Source of the DNA: Lycorma delicatula
Lineage: Eukaryota > Arthropoda > Insecta > Hemiptera > Fulgoridae
Assembly (NCBI RefSeq): GCF_047948215.1
Contig: NC_134455.1
Coordinates: forward strand, 152,998,575-153,062,574
Direction: 5' to 3'
Length of the DNA stretch: 64,000 nucleotides
Within the stretch, counting starts at the first letter, position 1. Every line of letters begins with the position of its first letter. The notes under the pieces are model-generated. The model saw only the letters and a program-made list of their open reading frames with translations, ran no database searches and had not been told where the DNA came from. Of the stretch, positions 33,100-46,400 are shown in pieces. The translations under genes and the position numbers were made by a program.

Positions 33100-34260
33100 G
33101 TTAGTTTATTACACAGGATCAGGTGTAATGATCTGACAGTTTTATAGTCATTGTTATGTTGGCATAATTGTCAGTGAGAAGGTGGGACCACTGTCCTGCC
33201 TAGCACTAGTCACACCATTTTAGTTGGTTGGATGAACATCATGTATTTGTGATTGAAGCCTATTTTAAAAACAATGATTCCCTTATCACTAAACAGCATT
33301 TATTTAGCAGACGTTATAATTTAAATTGAAACACGTCTGTTCACAGTAGGAATACAATATTACTGTGGGTAAAAAACTTTTGAAATACATCGTCTGCTTT
33401 AAAAATGCAATCAACTGGATGAAAATACAATACAAGAACACCCAAAAAAGATTGATGCTCTAACGTTAGCTGTAATGTAATCTCCATGATATTCAGCAGC
33501 AAGGCATGCTGTTGCACTAGGCACTTCTGATCAAAATATAAGAAATCTCCATGGCAACCTTCAGCTCCACCTCTGCAAGATAATGTTTTTGCAGAAATTC
33601 AGTGAAAATAGTTGGGCATCTCACAAAGTGGCAAGCAAGTTCTTCGAAAATGTCCACCAAGGTGCCATTATTCTTTAAGTGATGTACATTTTCATCTCTC
33701 TAGATGTGTCAATAAACAGAATTACCTCTACTGGGCTGCCAGTAACCCAGAACTTCACCTGCAACCACTTCACAGTCATCATGTTACAGTTTGGTGTACA
33801 GTTTCAAAATTCGATATAATAGGCCCAAATGTTTTTGAAGAGTCAAATTATAGAATAATAATAATGGCTCATTGATATGTAATGATGTTGGGTAACTTTA
33901 CTACCAAAACTGAATGAGGTTAGTGACAGAATTTGGTTCCAAAAAGATTGTGATACTGCCAATATGATGAGAATTTTCATGGATATTCTTCAAGAAACCT
34001 TTCCAGGATGTTTGATTTCACGACACAGCAACATTTCCAAGCCAGTGCATTCACCTGATCTGGGGCTATTTGTGACTTTTTCTTTTGTGACCATCTTAAA
34101 GATAAAGTCGTCTGTGGTTAACCGTGTTCAGTTGCAAAACTCAAGGAAGCTATTCAACATGAAATTGCAGCAGTTCCTCTAGTGATGAAAAATTTTAGAA
34201 GAGATTAAATGAGAGCATGAGGAAAAATGGGAAACATTGGATGACATAATTTTTAAGTAA
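33100..34260 (+). pseudogene. IS630/Tc1-mariner-type transposase pseudogene
   Basis: The plus strand keeps the whole order of a transposase with multiple frame breaks. The DNA-binding start is HVFVIEAYFKNNDSL (33235-33280), followed by SRNTILLWVKNF (33340-33380). The catalytic half includes SDVHFHLSRCVNKQNYLYWA, where the usual D-E pair is partly lost. Then come LHLQPLHSHHVTVWCTVS, IIGPNVFEE (33800-33845), WFQKDCDTAN (33930-33960), FPGCLISRHSN, HSPDLGLF (34045-34070) and a tail ending near DDIIFK (34240-34258). The same family, as a 5' fragment, lies in ABCB6 intron 2 at 43.3-43.6 kb. Such enzymes cut and paste DNA at TA targets. This copy is dead. Confidence 0.8.
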
Positions 34261-35559
34261 ATCTGTATAAATTGCTTTTTAATAAGATACATTAAACTTT
34301 ATAATATTATGAAATACATTTTTTCATTGTTCCTACAAAATCGTCAGATCATTCTCCCAGACCGTGTACTATGAAGTTCTATGTTCATATCATCCTCAAC
34401 CAGTTCATGAATTTAATAACAATAAGTGATTGAATTATTGTCAACAGTTAAAAAGAAAATAGTCTGTTACCCTTGTAAATACTCCTTACAGGTAAAGCAA
34501 CATTTAGGCTAGTATAAACAATACATGGAATATGCATTTTTTGAAGCTATAAAAAAACTGTATAACCATTGAAACTAATCTCCAACATTGTTTTATCAAC
34601 AAAAATAAAAGTCTGGTGCAATAAAGTGAGCAATGATCTTATCAAACCAAATTATTTTCATTTATAGACTTCCAGGTAATTAGTTCCAGATAATATAATT
34701 TAGACTTCCAGATAAGTTTCAGTTATCTAAGCATTTTCACAAATGAGCTAGTGTAGCTTTTAGTAGATGTCCCACCATCGATACAAACATGTATTTATTT
34801 CCAACAGGTCATTTCATTTTTATTGTTCTTTTGGTAATATCCATGTATGCACCATGTATAGTGGTGCATAGTAGAGTTAGCCCTGCTTGAACCCATGATA
34901 TTTTCTATATAGGTCCTCTTAACAGAACTGTTGCACTTGACAAAACTGCAGAATACAGTGGGTGTAGATTCATTTGTCTCTTTTCCATAGGTATAGTGAT
35001 CATATGAATGGACTTCTGACTTAAAGTTTGTACTGGTGGGTTACAGCTTAATCTTATTCCATACAGTGATATCCTGTGGCCTATAAAAGTGACAGCTGAT
35101 GCTGCATTACTCAGGTTTGATACTGTCAGGGATGCAGATGATTGTAATATTAGCATCATGACTTAATAAATCCCTTCAGGAATAGTATGAGTCACGTATT
35201 GTAATCATTGCACAAGTGACAACTGCAAGAAACAAGTATTTTTGGAGTACTATTTTCTCCAAAGACGTTTTTGAGGTTAGTATCATGAATAAAACAAGCT
35301 TACAACATATGAAATAGTTGATGTTAATACACTTGTGTATTTTTTTATTTTTCTGTTATTACAGTTATTTATATTTGTGCATTACAGAATGATGAGAACT
35401 GAAATGAGTACTACTGACGCATTTTAACTTTTAAGAGAAAAAAGTGTTAATTTTTTTTAATTTGGTATGTGTTTATATACTGATATTCTTTTATGTAACT
35501 TGATATGTTAATTTATCAGTTATTTAAATACGAGTAGATCATGATTGATTCCAGTTGTG
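34261..35559. other. Intergenic DNA, no gene recognised
   Basis: AT-rich. A minus-strand open frame of 84 codons at 34905-35159 has no recognised relatives, exon signals or codon context, so it is not called a gene. Confidence 0.45.
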
Positions 35560-36420
35560 TTAGTATTTCAAATAATAGTTTTTTTTTTAGGTAGATTTCA
35601 TAAGAAGCTTCCTGTTGTAATGGGTACCGTGATTCGACTTTGGGAAAATTTCAACATATCTTCTGTTTCATATCCCCAGACCCCAAAACCACCGTCAGTT
35701 CAAAAGTTTATATATATATTTGTGTGTGTGTGTGCTTCACTTTCTTGTGGACGCGATAACTGCTATAATTTTGCGCCTATCACTTTCAAATTGATACATA
35801 AAATATAATGACCCAAAATCTCAGTCGAGTTCGCTAATGGGCAAAATCGGACCATGGAGATATAAATGGGAGGGCATTTTTGAAAACCAAAATATCACTA
35901 CAACTTTCTTATTAAGTAAAAAATCGAATTTCTTTAAAGTTCCTACTATTTTTTGGATAAGGGCTTAAAACTTATATAGGTAAAGTTTTTTTTTTTTGGT
36001 ATAACTAACCATTGGCCCAGGAGGTGGAAGAAATGGAGTTTTGAAGACAAAAAAAATCATACTCCATTAATAGTCACAAGCGAATCAGTTCAAAGTGGTT
36101 ATTAGTCCTCTAAACATTACCTAAAACCTTTGTCTGAAGCAATTTTTGATATGATCAATCCTTACGGCAAGGTATGATCAAAATGTTGCTAGAATTGTAA
36201 GAAGATGGGGTTTGTCATATGCTAAACATGTGAAACTTTTTTCACATGCAAAAATTGCCCTGATTAAATTTGAAGTTTTTCTTAACTTAAAGGTAGAATT
36301 CTTTTTTATCCTCTACTTACCACTGGTGAAATCTACCTCCACCTTCTGGCCTGCCAAAAGGGATTTTTTTAACTTATTTTTCCTAATGTGTACATTACAA
36401 TCTTTCAATTAGTGAATAGT
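35560..36420. repeat. Unclassified interspersed repeat (candidate)
   Basis: Non-coding DNA with a distinct style: CTTGTGGACGCGATAACTGC, AATCTCAGTCGAGTTCG, GGGCAAAATCGGACCATGG and CATTGGCCCAGGAGG (35747-36025). I recognise this style from high-copy repeats in several insect genomes, without a class name. No transposase frame or boundary repeats seen. Confidence 0.35.
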
Positions 36421-36429
36421 AAGCAACCT

Positions 36430-36660
36430 CCCTATGGCCCATTGAAATGAGGATGATAAATATGACTTGTAGATGAGGTGTAGTCTTGTACAGACTCAGT
36501 AGTCAGTATGCACTGTCTAGTACTCAATTACATCTGTATAAAGACACCTAACTTTTACTAGGATTTGAGCCTCAGAATATATGACTTCGAAAATCAGCTG
36601 CTAAACAACTGATTTGCAATGACGAGTTAAGTAGACCAGCCCTGTGGACTGACTAGTAGA
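36430..36660 (-). mobile_element. Old, diverged copy of the tRNA-derived SINE
   Basis: Minus-strand reading aligns with the SINE at 18619-18929. The head is GGCTGGTCTACTTAACTCGT (A-box region), then AAATCAGTTG and TCAAATCCTAGTAAAAG (B-box region). The body includes TCTGTACAAGACTACACCTC and ATCATCCTCATT. Many substitutions show it is older than the 18.6 kb copy. It lies about 450 bp upstream of the first ABCB6 coding exon. Confidence 0.7.
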
Positions 36661-37117
36661 TAAGTGTAAATTTTAATAGTAATTCGTTAAAAAATGTTGT
36701 AATTGTATAATTAGGAGCTGTTTTGATTTGGATAAATAAACTGTATTTTGCTATTATGATTTATTTTTTCCCCATAAATAAAATTTTTGATAAATAATAT
36801 CTGATAAGATATTTTTAAATGTTATTTTCATTAATTTCCTGCTTATTTTAAGTAGAATTAATTAATTTTTTTTTTTTTTAATTCAAAATGAATTTTCACA
36901 TGTTTTTTTATTTGAAAGTTCTCAAAAAAATTGGTGAAATGTAAATGAAAAAGTACTGACATAGTCAAGCTTACTTGTATATATCTCTGATTTCATAAAC
37001 AATTGATTTTGAAGATTTCTAGAATTCTTTTTTGGTGCTAATGAAATCTTATTGAATATAATTTTGTTAATATTTGTATTATTTTCTTATCATTATTTTT
37101 TATTTTTTGTTTCAGCT
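36661..37117 (+). other. Sequence upstream of ABCB6 exon 1, ending in a splice acceptor
   Basis: A long T-rich tract (37080-37113) ends in TTTCAG at 37110-37115, 2 nt before the ATG. This is a strong 3' splice site, so the 5' UTR continues in at least one upstream exon not identified with confidence. Confidence 0.6.
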
Positions 37118-37411
37118 ATGTTGTACTGCCCTCCAAACATAACAATTAGCCAAATCTGGCTCAACCATGGTACATCTGAATGTTTTACAGCTACACTTAC
37201 ATCGTCTTTATTGTTATTATTCATTTTAATATTTGGATCAACTCAAGTTTATATGTATCATAAATATGGAAACTACTCTCCTGCTGTTACTAGACATTCA
37301 TTTCTTTATTACTTTCAGTATTTTCTATCATACTTCCTTAGTGCACTTGCACTATCACGTTTTATTCTTCAAGTTACATTTCTTAATCCAGGAGCTATTT
37401 ATGGGTACATG
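37118..37411 (+). CDS. ABCB6: ABCB6 coding exon 1 (residues 1-98)
   Basis: Starts MLYCPPNITISQIWLNHG, includes TM helices LLLLFILIFGSTQVYMY and FQYFLSYFLSALALSRFIL, and ends TYR-ATG before the donor G|GTTAGT at 37412. 98 codons, phase 0. The acceptor TTTCAG lies 2 nt upstream of the ATG, so the exon carries only CT of 5' UTR. Confidence 0.92.
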
Positions 37412-40400
37412 GTTAGTAAATTGTAAAACAGTATTATTTTTTTCCAAAAGTAAGTAATTTGTATGAGATTGTGTAAGCTATTTTATTTTCTCCCATAAAA
37501 CTAAATTGTATTGAAGAATATTCAGAAAGAAAGTAAAAGTTAATGCTAATGACTTAAGTAAAAGATCTGTTATGTATTTGCCTTTTTTGAGTTACCAAAA
37601 GTCAAATAGTCTTTTTTATTACTAAAACTGTACGAAAATGAGCTGTCAGACATCTTTTGCTACCCTTAATTTTGAATCATTCAGACCAGTAATATAGCAA
37701 AATAAAAATTTTACTTTTCTTGTATTTCTATTTAAAAGTGCTACAACTGTAAAAAAAAAAGTTGCTATCCTGTAGCAACTTTTTTATTTCGTTCTACTTT
37801 GAGTACTAGTTAATAATAAACTTTAAACAGTTATTGTTGAAATCAATACTTGGTAAATTATGTTTGGCAAAATTGATTTATCTGTTTAATTGTTTTTAAC
37901 AGTAAAATAACAGTGTAGTTGGTTAAATTGAAAAAGGAGTTTAAGCAACAGATTGAATGAGACTGTTTTATTCTTGTTAATTAAAAAAGCGCGATTTTTC
38001 CATTTATTATTAACAAATTAATATTATTTTTTGCATTGTTTCAGAAGTAATTTTAGTTTTTAAAAATATTGGTTTTTTTTATCATTTTACAAAAAAGAAT
38101 TGTAAAATTTATAAATTATAACAATTGTCATTTTATAAAAATTACAAATTTTTAATTATAATAAATTTATAAATTATAACTTTATTCAAACGAAACAAAA
38201 TTTTACAATCATAGTGTTTATTATAAGAAATATTTTTAATTGAATATTGTTTTATTCAATTTCATTGGTTTAGCTAAAAATATTTTGTTTTACTGCAAAT
38301 TATTTCTATTTAGATTTTTAACTTTTTTACATTGTAAATTTTTTAATTTGTTACATTTTCAAGATTATTCAAAGATAATAAAAACAGAGAGTGTTTATTT
38401 TGAGAATTTTTTCTACCCATTTAATATAGTAGATTCAGATAAAAAAATTTTTTTTTATATATGTATTTGTATTCAATTTATGATAAAGTTTTCTGAAAAA
38501 TAAAAATATCATAGTGTAATATGTCTCTTTAATATAGTATAATATGTTTCAAGAAAATTATGGTTTGACTCATTTTGTTTAACTGTACCTCCATATTATG
38601 TTTCTATACCTACAGTGTTTTTTGTTAAAGTAGTTAACCGAGATTTTTTTTAATATAGGTAATTAATATGCACTTAATCTATGATCACCTGAAAAACAAA
38701 TAAATTAAATTATATAAATTTTTAATGTTAGATTTATTGTTAATTTCCACTAATATGTGGAAATGAAAAGTTATAATTGTAGATTTTAACCACTTCTGTT
38801 TTTATTTTACAACTACAGTATATCTTGTGATACTGCTGTGATCACATTATTACCACAGTTTCCATTGATATGTTAACACACATTTTGGGTTTGTTTTTTA
38901 TCTGTGGAGCAGCACACCTATCTATTGCTAACAAACTTTATATGTGTTAATTAAGTTTCAGAATAAAATACTTGTTTATGTTTGTATGAGTCAGAAGAAA
39001 GTGGTAATTATTGTTTAGTATAATATATGATTAAATTATGGAAATATGTATAGTGCGAGTGTGACTGCAGCCAATGCATAGTTTGAAATTAGACTACATC
39101 TACTCCATGCTCTGAAAAGCCGTAAGTGAATGAAACTCAAGCCTCATTATATCTTATACCTCAGTCTATGTTAAGTAAGAGGTGAATTGCCCAGTACATT
39201 TGTGCATTAGTTTAATACCAGACACAAGATCCCTCCTGTATTCATTATACGTATAAATTATTTCAAATGGACCATCTCCACCACCACTTCCTATTTCTGT
39301 ACTATATTTTTAATAATAAAGTTACATTTTATTGATTTATATGACAGGAGATTAAGTTGAAATTTTATAGAATTTAAAATCCAACTTCTGGTTGAGATGG
39401 AACCATCTAAAAAAAGGATTTGGAATTTTTAGGGTGTATAGAGGTGGTCTCTGCCCATAAGCCACACCTTTTAAGGCTTTATGTTTATCTCCTATTCTAA
39501 GCCTAAAAGTAGAGCTCTATATTTGTAGTTGGATAAAGAGCTTTACTTGTCAGCTCAGATCCTGCATCTAAACATAGACTCTATAGATGAAGTTCACTTG
39601 TAAAAGTTTTTAAGATGAGTTAAAGCCCATTACACTCTAGGAACAAATCCCTAACTGGTGATTTTCTTCAAAAGCTACAACATAATGATCAGTTTCTACC
39701 TTGCATCAGCTAAAATCCAAAATTCAGTGGGGGTATGGTCAAGCAGTGTTTGAAGGGCAACTTATGGTGTGCTTTTAAAGACACCAGAGAAAGGAAGATA
39801 AGTTAATCTCTGTAAAACTTTTGATTTCTCTGGTTACTTTTTTTTGCCTTTCTGCCACCAAACAACTATTACACATGTAAGTTGTGCATGGTTTAACCAC
39901 TGCATCATGCAGCCAAAGATTCAATGATGGCCACAAAGATTTTCCCACATTGTTTGCAAGCCAAAATATTACCATTTTCCCATCAAGATTCTCTTTTCCA
40001 GAAAAATCTCAAGTTTTTATTTTCTCTCCAAAGAAGTTTTGAATCTTTTAACTTTATCAGACTCTCTTAATCAATCATTCTCATTGGTAGTATGAATTCC
40101 ATTGTGCTTTCTTTTCAAGGTGAATAAGATAATCTTTAAAAATTATTTAGACACCCTGTTCTTTGAACCAATTGGAAATGAATTTCAAAGATTGTTAGGT
40201 GATTTTGCAACTGTAGAAGGCGATTTAATCAAAATAGTATCTTGCCCATTCATTTTAACTAGCAGGTTGTTTTCAAGCTTTCACAGGAGGTGAAGCTTGA
40301 CTAATAGTTGGGTGAATATTTCCACCCAACTATTAGAACTTGTACCTTCTCTCCATACTGATTACCTTGGGCAGCTCCAGTGTAGAGGATGGACTTAACC

Positions 40401-43400
40401 AATTTAAAGTGGTTATTTCAGAGCAATGCATGTGGAATATTCATTATTTCAATTTGTAGGAGTTATTGGCAAATGCTCCCAGAACATCAAGAAATGTTTC
40501 TAGAGCTCCTTTTTTTTTAGAGATTCCCCAATCCTGTTTACAAATTGGTGTTGTATTGTGTAATAAGATATTTCAGGTTTATGATCGTGTGGGTGCTCAA
40601 GCACTGATATTTAATTGATACTCCACAGTAATACTTTAAATAACATTCCCAAAACTCTATTTAATATATAATTCTCTATATATAACTCTTTGTTTTTTTT
40701 TTCAGGCGTCAGAGTAAAAAACCACTCTCCCATTCCTCTATTCCCCATAAAATGTAACCAAATTCTAGACTTGCTCTGAAAAACTTTTAAATTATTTCAG
40801 TTTTTTGGTTCTAATTGATTTGAAGAAAGACAACTATTTGTAATAATTCTTGTATTTGAAATTAAAGTATCCCTGCCCAATTTTTATGTACTTAACATTA
40901 TATTTAAATATTACACTATATTTAATTGGTAAATGTCATGTAAAAAGTAGCCCTAGAGATAAAAATTAGCAAAAAACACTCAATTGGACAGTGCAGTCTT
41001 CTTTCATTGGCTTTGTCATTGAGTTTTATTTAAGTCAACACAATGTTTGTATGTGCATCTGTTACTAAAACATGGGAATATATTAAAAAAAACCCATTAC
41101 TTGAATATTACAGATTACTGCACTGTTCCATTCAGAATGTTAATCATTGTTAAACAACAGTCTCTTCTTTACTGGTCTGGGTTAGGTCAACATAATTATT
41201 TTCATTATTTTTCTAAACGTATAATTTGATTGATAATGGGTTTTTCCTTTTAATCTTTGTACCTTTACATTTTCACAAATATCACTACAAATGTTAAGTA
41301 TCTTGTTTTGTGTTATTTGAAGTTAAATTCAGTGCCTTTATAATAAAATGATTGTGTATGTTGTTTGCTTACAATTTTTGTGACAAGATGTGTAAAACAA
41401 ATTATAAATTTAATATGCTAAATATTAATTTGATATTACTAAAATATATGTTTGTTTTTTTCATTTAGATTTTATGGACTACTGTTAGTTTTATTATTTA
41501 TCCATATGCTGCATTAATCCTATGGTTGGAATGTAACTACCAGTTACCATCAGTTCCACCAAGAGGACATGGTCTGGTACTTTTATTGTTTTGGACATTA
41601 AATTTTATTACGGAGAATATGACACTTGTTAATCTAGGACGTATAGACTGGTGGTTCCACCCTAGAACGTAAGTTTTTGATATTTTATGTGATGTGATTG
41701 AAAAGTTTTAAGACAGGTCCACAACTGCTTAATAGGAGGGGATAGGTTTGCCCCAAGGGTGGGGAAGAGAAGCTTGTTTTGTCCTTGAAAAGATCACCAC
41801 GATATCTGTATTGAATGGAGAGTGAAGACTGTTTTCGGTTCAGCAGATTATTGATCTCACAAAATGGATGAAAAATAAAACTAGTTTGTGTCAAATTTTG
41901 TTTGAAAACCGGGACATCAGTCTTGGAGGCTTGAATTTTGAATTTTAAAAAAGCTTCCGGAATTAATGTTTGAGCTGTTCAAATGTTTTTATCAGGTTCA
42001 ACAGATACAAAGATGATGACGAATCAGCCAAAGATGACCCCTGCCTGGCCGGCCCGGTCTTCCAAAACCAATGAAAACATTGTAAAAGTTTTTAATTTAG
42101 TGCAACTGAATGCAGACTTACAATTAGGGTGATAGCTGATGAACTGAATATATATTTCTACACAGTTCAGTCAATTTAACTGAAGATTTAAACATACATT
42201 GTGTCCATGAAATTCATTCTGAAATTGTTGCCAGACCAGCAGAAACAACACTGACATGAAGTGTTCCAAGAACTAATTAATCAAGTCAAAACTGGCCCAG
42301 ATTTGTTAAATATGATAATTACAAGCGATGAATCACTGGTTTATTGGTATAAACAAGAAACAAAGGCACAATCATTGCAGTGGAAGGGTCCAAGTTCGCT
42401 ACGACTGAAAAAAGCATAACAAAGTTGATCGAATGTGAAGACAATGTAGTGGTTTTTTGTAGTGATTTTCATCATGAATTTGTCCCTAGAGTACAGACTG
42501 TCAACCAGGAATACTATGAAAGCATCCTTCAACATTTGTGCGAAAATTTGTGGAAGAAAATGTCTGCATTCTGACAAGATAAGAATTGGGTCCTCCACCA
42601 AGACGTGCACCAGTTCATCGTATGTTCTTAATTGCGAAATTTTTGGCCAAATTTCTGTGCTTCTGCAACCCCCCTATTCCCCTGATTTATTAGCCCCTGC
42701 CAACTTCTACCTATTTCCTAGATTGGAGTTTTTGCTGAAAGGGAACTGATTTGATTCAATTTAAAACATCCAGGCAGTTATGTAGAGGGTTCTTAACAAC
42801 CTTAAGAAAGAAAATTTCAAAAAATACCTCCAAAAGTGTATATCGTTGTGTTCAGTCAGAAGGGAGCGATATTGAAGGAGATCCATTACAATGTCTGTAA
42901 ATTATTGCTGTTTTGAAATTACAAGATCAGTCTTAAAACTTTCCAGTCACACCTCTTATTTGTAAATATTAATATTATAATATATCTGTACAATGCTCTA
43001 GCTTTATGTTGCAGTATTAATTTATTTTTTTTAAATAAATAAAATAGTAATTTGGAGAAATATTTTGTAATCAGTTAATTTTAATTATTACTTAATGAGT
43101 TATTGCAATTGGTATATTGTAGAAAGACTGTATTTCTTAGAAAAATTCTAAGTCTTGCCTTGCTTCCCAATAAGATATATTTTGTTTGAAAGTGATTACA
43201 TGATTACCCGTATGTAACGATTTCAGATTTTTATATTATCATTTAAAAAGTAAATGATCTTAATATTAAGCTAAACAACTCCCTTATCTTACCAATATGA
43301 AAAACAGCTATGTATGAAAAAATTAAAATTATTTATATTTTTATATTCTAGATATAGTGGAGACCGCGTAACAGCTAACCTTACAGTGTTAATGTTTTCA

Positions 43401-46400
43401 GGTGTTCTCACAGACCGTTTTCTTCCTGTTGGTTTCATTTTTAAAGCAGATGATGTGTTACTAAAATTCTTCACCCACAACAATATCGTATTCCTACTAG
43501 GAACAGACACATGTCGATTTAAATTGAATTGTCTGCAAAATAAACGCTGTGTTACAATAACCGAGTCATTATTTTTAAAATAGGCTTCGATCACAAACGC
43601 TCATTGCTCACCCGACCACGACATACTGGCTGCTGAAATACCATGAATAGACCTGTCAATGTACAGCACTCCTGTCTTCTCATTGACAGTGGTGCCAACA
43701 TAACAATTACTACAAAATTGTCAGATTTATATGCCGGACCCGGTACTTCCTCTTATTTTGTAATATTTTATTTGCCCTTAGGTATTGAAGCAATTATGAT
43801 GGCAGACAGTGTTGTAGATCATACAGTCTCAGCCATAAACAGTATCAACAGACATTTGAGATTGGAAAAATCTCAAATATCTCAAGAAATTATTAGGCAG
43901 TGTGCAAAGAATTTTATGAAAATTCAATTATTATGTTAATTTTTACTAAAATGGTATAAAAAAAGATGGTGGTGGTTGGACCCATGGCAAATTTTTTTTA
44001 AATTATACAGCTTAAATTTAAAGTTTAAGGTTACATTAATTTAAATATATATTCATGTGGTAAAACCCCATCAACAAAAAACTAATCACATTTACCCCTT
44101 CTAAAATAATCCTCTTTATAATAATTTCTTTAAGCATCATTACTTCTTTGTGTTAAAATCTTCCCCCTCATTAGAACACATTGGAAAGAAAAATTTTTAG
44201 TTCTTTCTTGGTCAAACAAAGGGAAATGTTCAATCATAGATTTATAGTTATTTTTTATTTATGTTTCTTCTTGTGTTTGTAGAACATGTCTGTATCGGAA
44301 CTGAATAGGAAACATAGAAATTAGAAAAGGAATTAAGCTGTTTCAATGATAAAGACTATTGCATAACTCATCTGACTTTCCATTCCTCTGTTCACTTAAA
44401 AACATTCAAAAATAAGCATACCTCTCATATCCTACCTTTATTTTGATGAGTTGGAAGCGTAAAAAATTGTTTCATTATAGTTGTAAAATGCTGCTAGTAG
44501 TTTTATTTTATTCCTTATAGATTTTTTTCATAAAAAAACTGAAAAAAAATTAAGAAAGTATTTTAACCTACTTTATACTTTTTAACTATATTGTGACTTA
44601 GGTTCATGTGAAAATCATAGAAACATTCTAAAAATATTCTCTTTTAAATCTTAATAATTAATCTCTTCTTGTTTGTTTCACCAATTCAGGAATTCTTCAA
44701 TCAATGGTTTCTCAGTTGTCTTATTATTTTTCAAGTAAGACTAGTTTCTGTAAGTAATGATTAATTTGACTCTTGTAACAAAATAATAAGCTGCACATTT
44801 TCTTATGAACAGCATTCCTTTACAACAGATTATATTGTTTGTTATTGCATTTAATGTTATTGCATTATTTTTCATAGATGTTAGATAGGGAAGGTGAGAA
44901 TTCTGCCATATTATTGATATGTAATGGAAAATAGTTTTTTATACAAAATAAGTTGTTTTAAAATAAAATGGTTTTGTGTTACTTTGTGGGAAACATGTCC
45001 AACAATGTATTTCAATTTATTTTATTAAGTACGAAATAAAAAAAAATATTTTAAAATAAAATCACTCTCATAACAATGAACCCTTGTAAAATAATAGTTT
45101 TTCTTGACTTGTAGAATATCATTGTGAAGGGGGATTTATTATATACAGAGAGTTAAATAATTTTATGTTGCACCTGGTTTATGTAGATAACTTAATGCAT
45201 CCAGTTTTATTTTGGTTTTTGCAGATTATCAGACAAGGTAGAAATGGGACTATTTGTTGCTCGATATGTTTGTTGTTTATTAATGTTTGGTCTTGGATTA
45301 AGAGCTCCTGGTATAACAACAAGAGATTATTTTAATATCAATGACTTGCCACAGAATGTAGCAGGACCTCCTAGCCGGGTAAGTGCTAATATTTTAATTT
45401 TCAAGAATCAGAGTGAAATATTTATTATGTTTGTTTTTCAGATGTTTAAAATTCCTGGTAAGATTAAATTGTAAATCTTTTACAATTTAATAAACCTCAG
45501 ATTTGAAACTGGAAGACCCAAGGGTCTTTAATGTAGTGGTGAAATTTGTTGTATATCTCAGACAACTTATTATCAATTGATATTTAAATTCAGTGCTGCA
45601 TGTACTTTCTAAACACTTCTTTCAAATCAATTCTAGAAATATAATATGAGCAGATTCTTTTTACTAATTCCTCTATCTTTCTCAGTACTAAGAGGTTTTT
45701 TTGGCCTCCATACTTTGTTGCACCTTAAAAGAATAGAATTTTGGTTGCACACTTTATCATTTTATATTGCCTGCTTATTTGAATTCAATTTATACATATG
45801 TGGATCTGAAAAAATATTTTTATTAAACTAAGATTGAATGTGATTAACAGTGAAACATTGAACTTTTCATTTCTGAATTAAAACATATCTGAAAATTATT
45901 CTAGTATCATGTAACTCATAGGTATCAAAAAAACAACCATGAATTGTGTGCAAGATAATTTCATCAGTAAAACAAATTAATATGTTAATTTTGTCAATAA
46001 TGACGACAAAAATTTTAGTTACCACTAAACTTGTCTTATAGTAAAAACACTTTTTTATTTATTAATTATTAAGGAGCAGAGTCCCCTCTCTGAAGTTATT
46101 TTAGCCATGAGGATTTTGAACCCTTTTGAAGAAACTAATCTTATCATTCCACTTCTGCACCTCTTCCAAGTGATAGAACTTTGCTAACCAGGTCAGAAAT
46201 GCATACACTTCCTGAAAGACTTGCTACAAGATAAGAGATTTTTCTTTAGGACTATTCTATAATGACTTGTTTATAGCTTTTGAAAGCTGATTACAATCTA
46301 CATACATCACCATAGGAAATTTTCACCAATGTGTAATTATATGCTAGCTTGAAGGTAGCTAGCTCTAACTGTGCTTCCTTCTTTGCAGGTACATCAGCTT

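Noticed and set aside
34905..35159. 84-codon minus-strand open frame with a protein-like composition
   Set aside because: No family recognised, no usable splice signals (frames after the upstream TTGCAG meet stops), no supporting context.
37052..37117. Upstream extension of the first ABCB6 exon (MNIILLIFVLFSYHYFLFF)
   Set aside because: This stretch is the pyrimidine-rich tract of a strong splice acceptor ending TTTCAG at 37115. The ATG at 37118 aligns with the start of known ABCB6 proteins.
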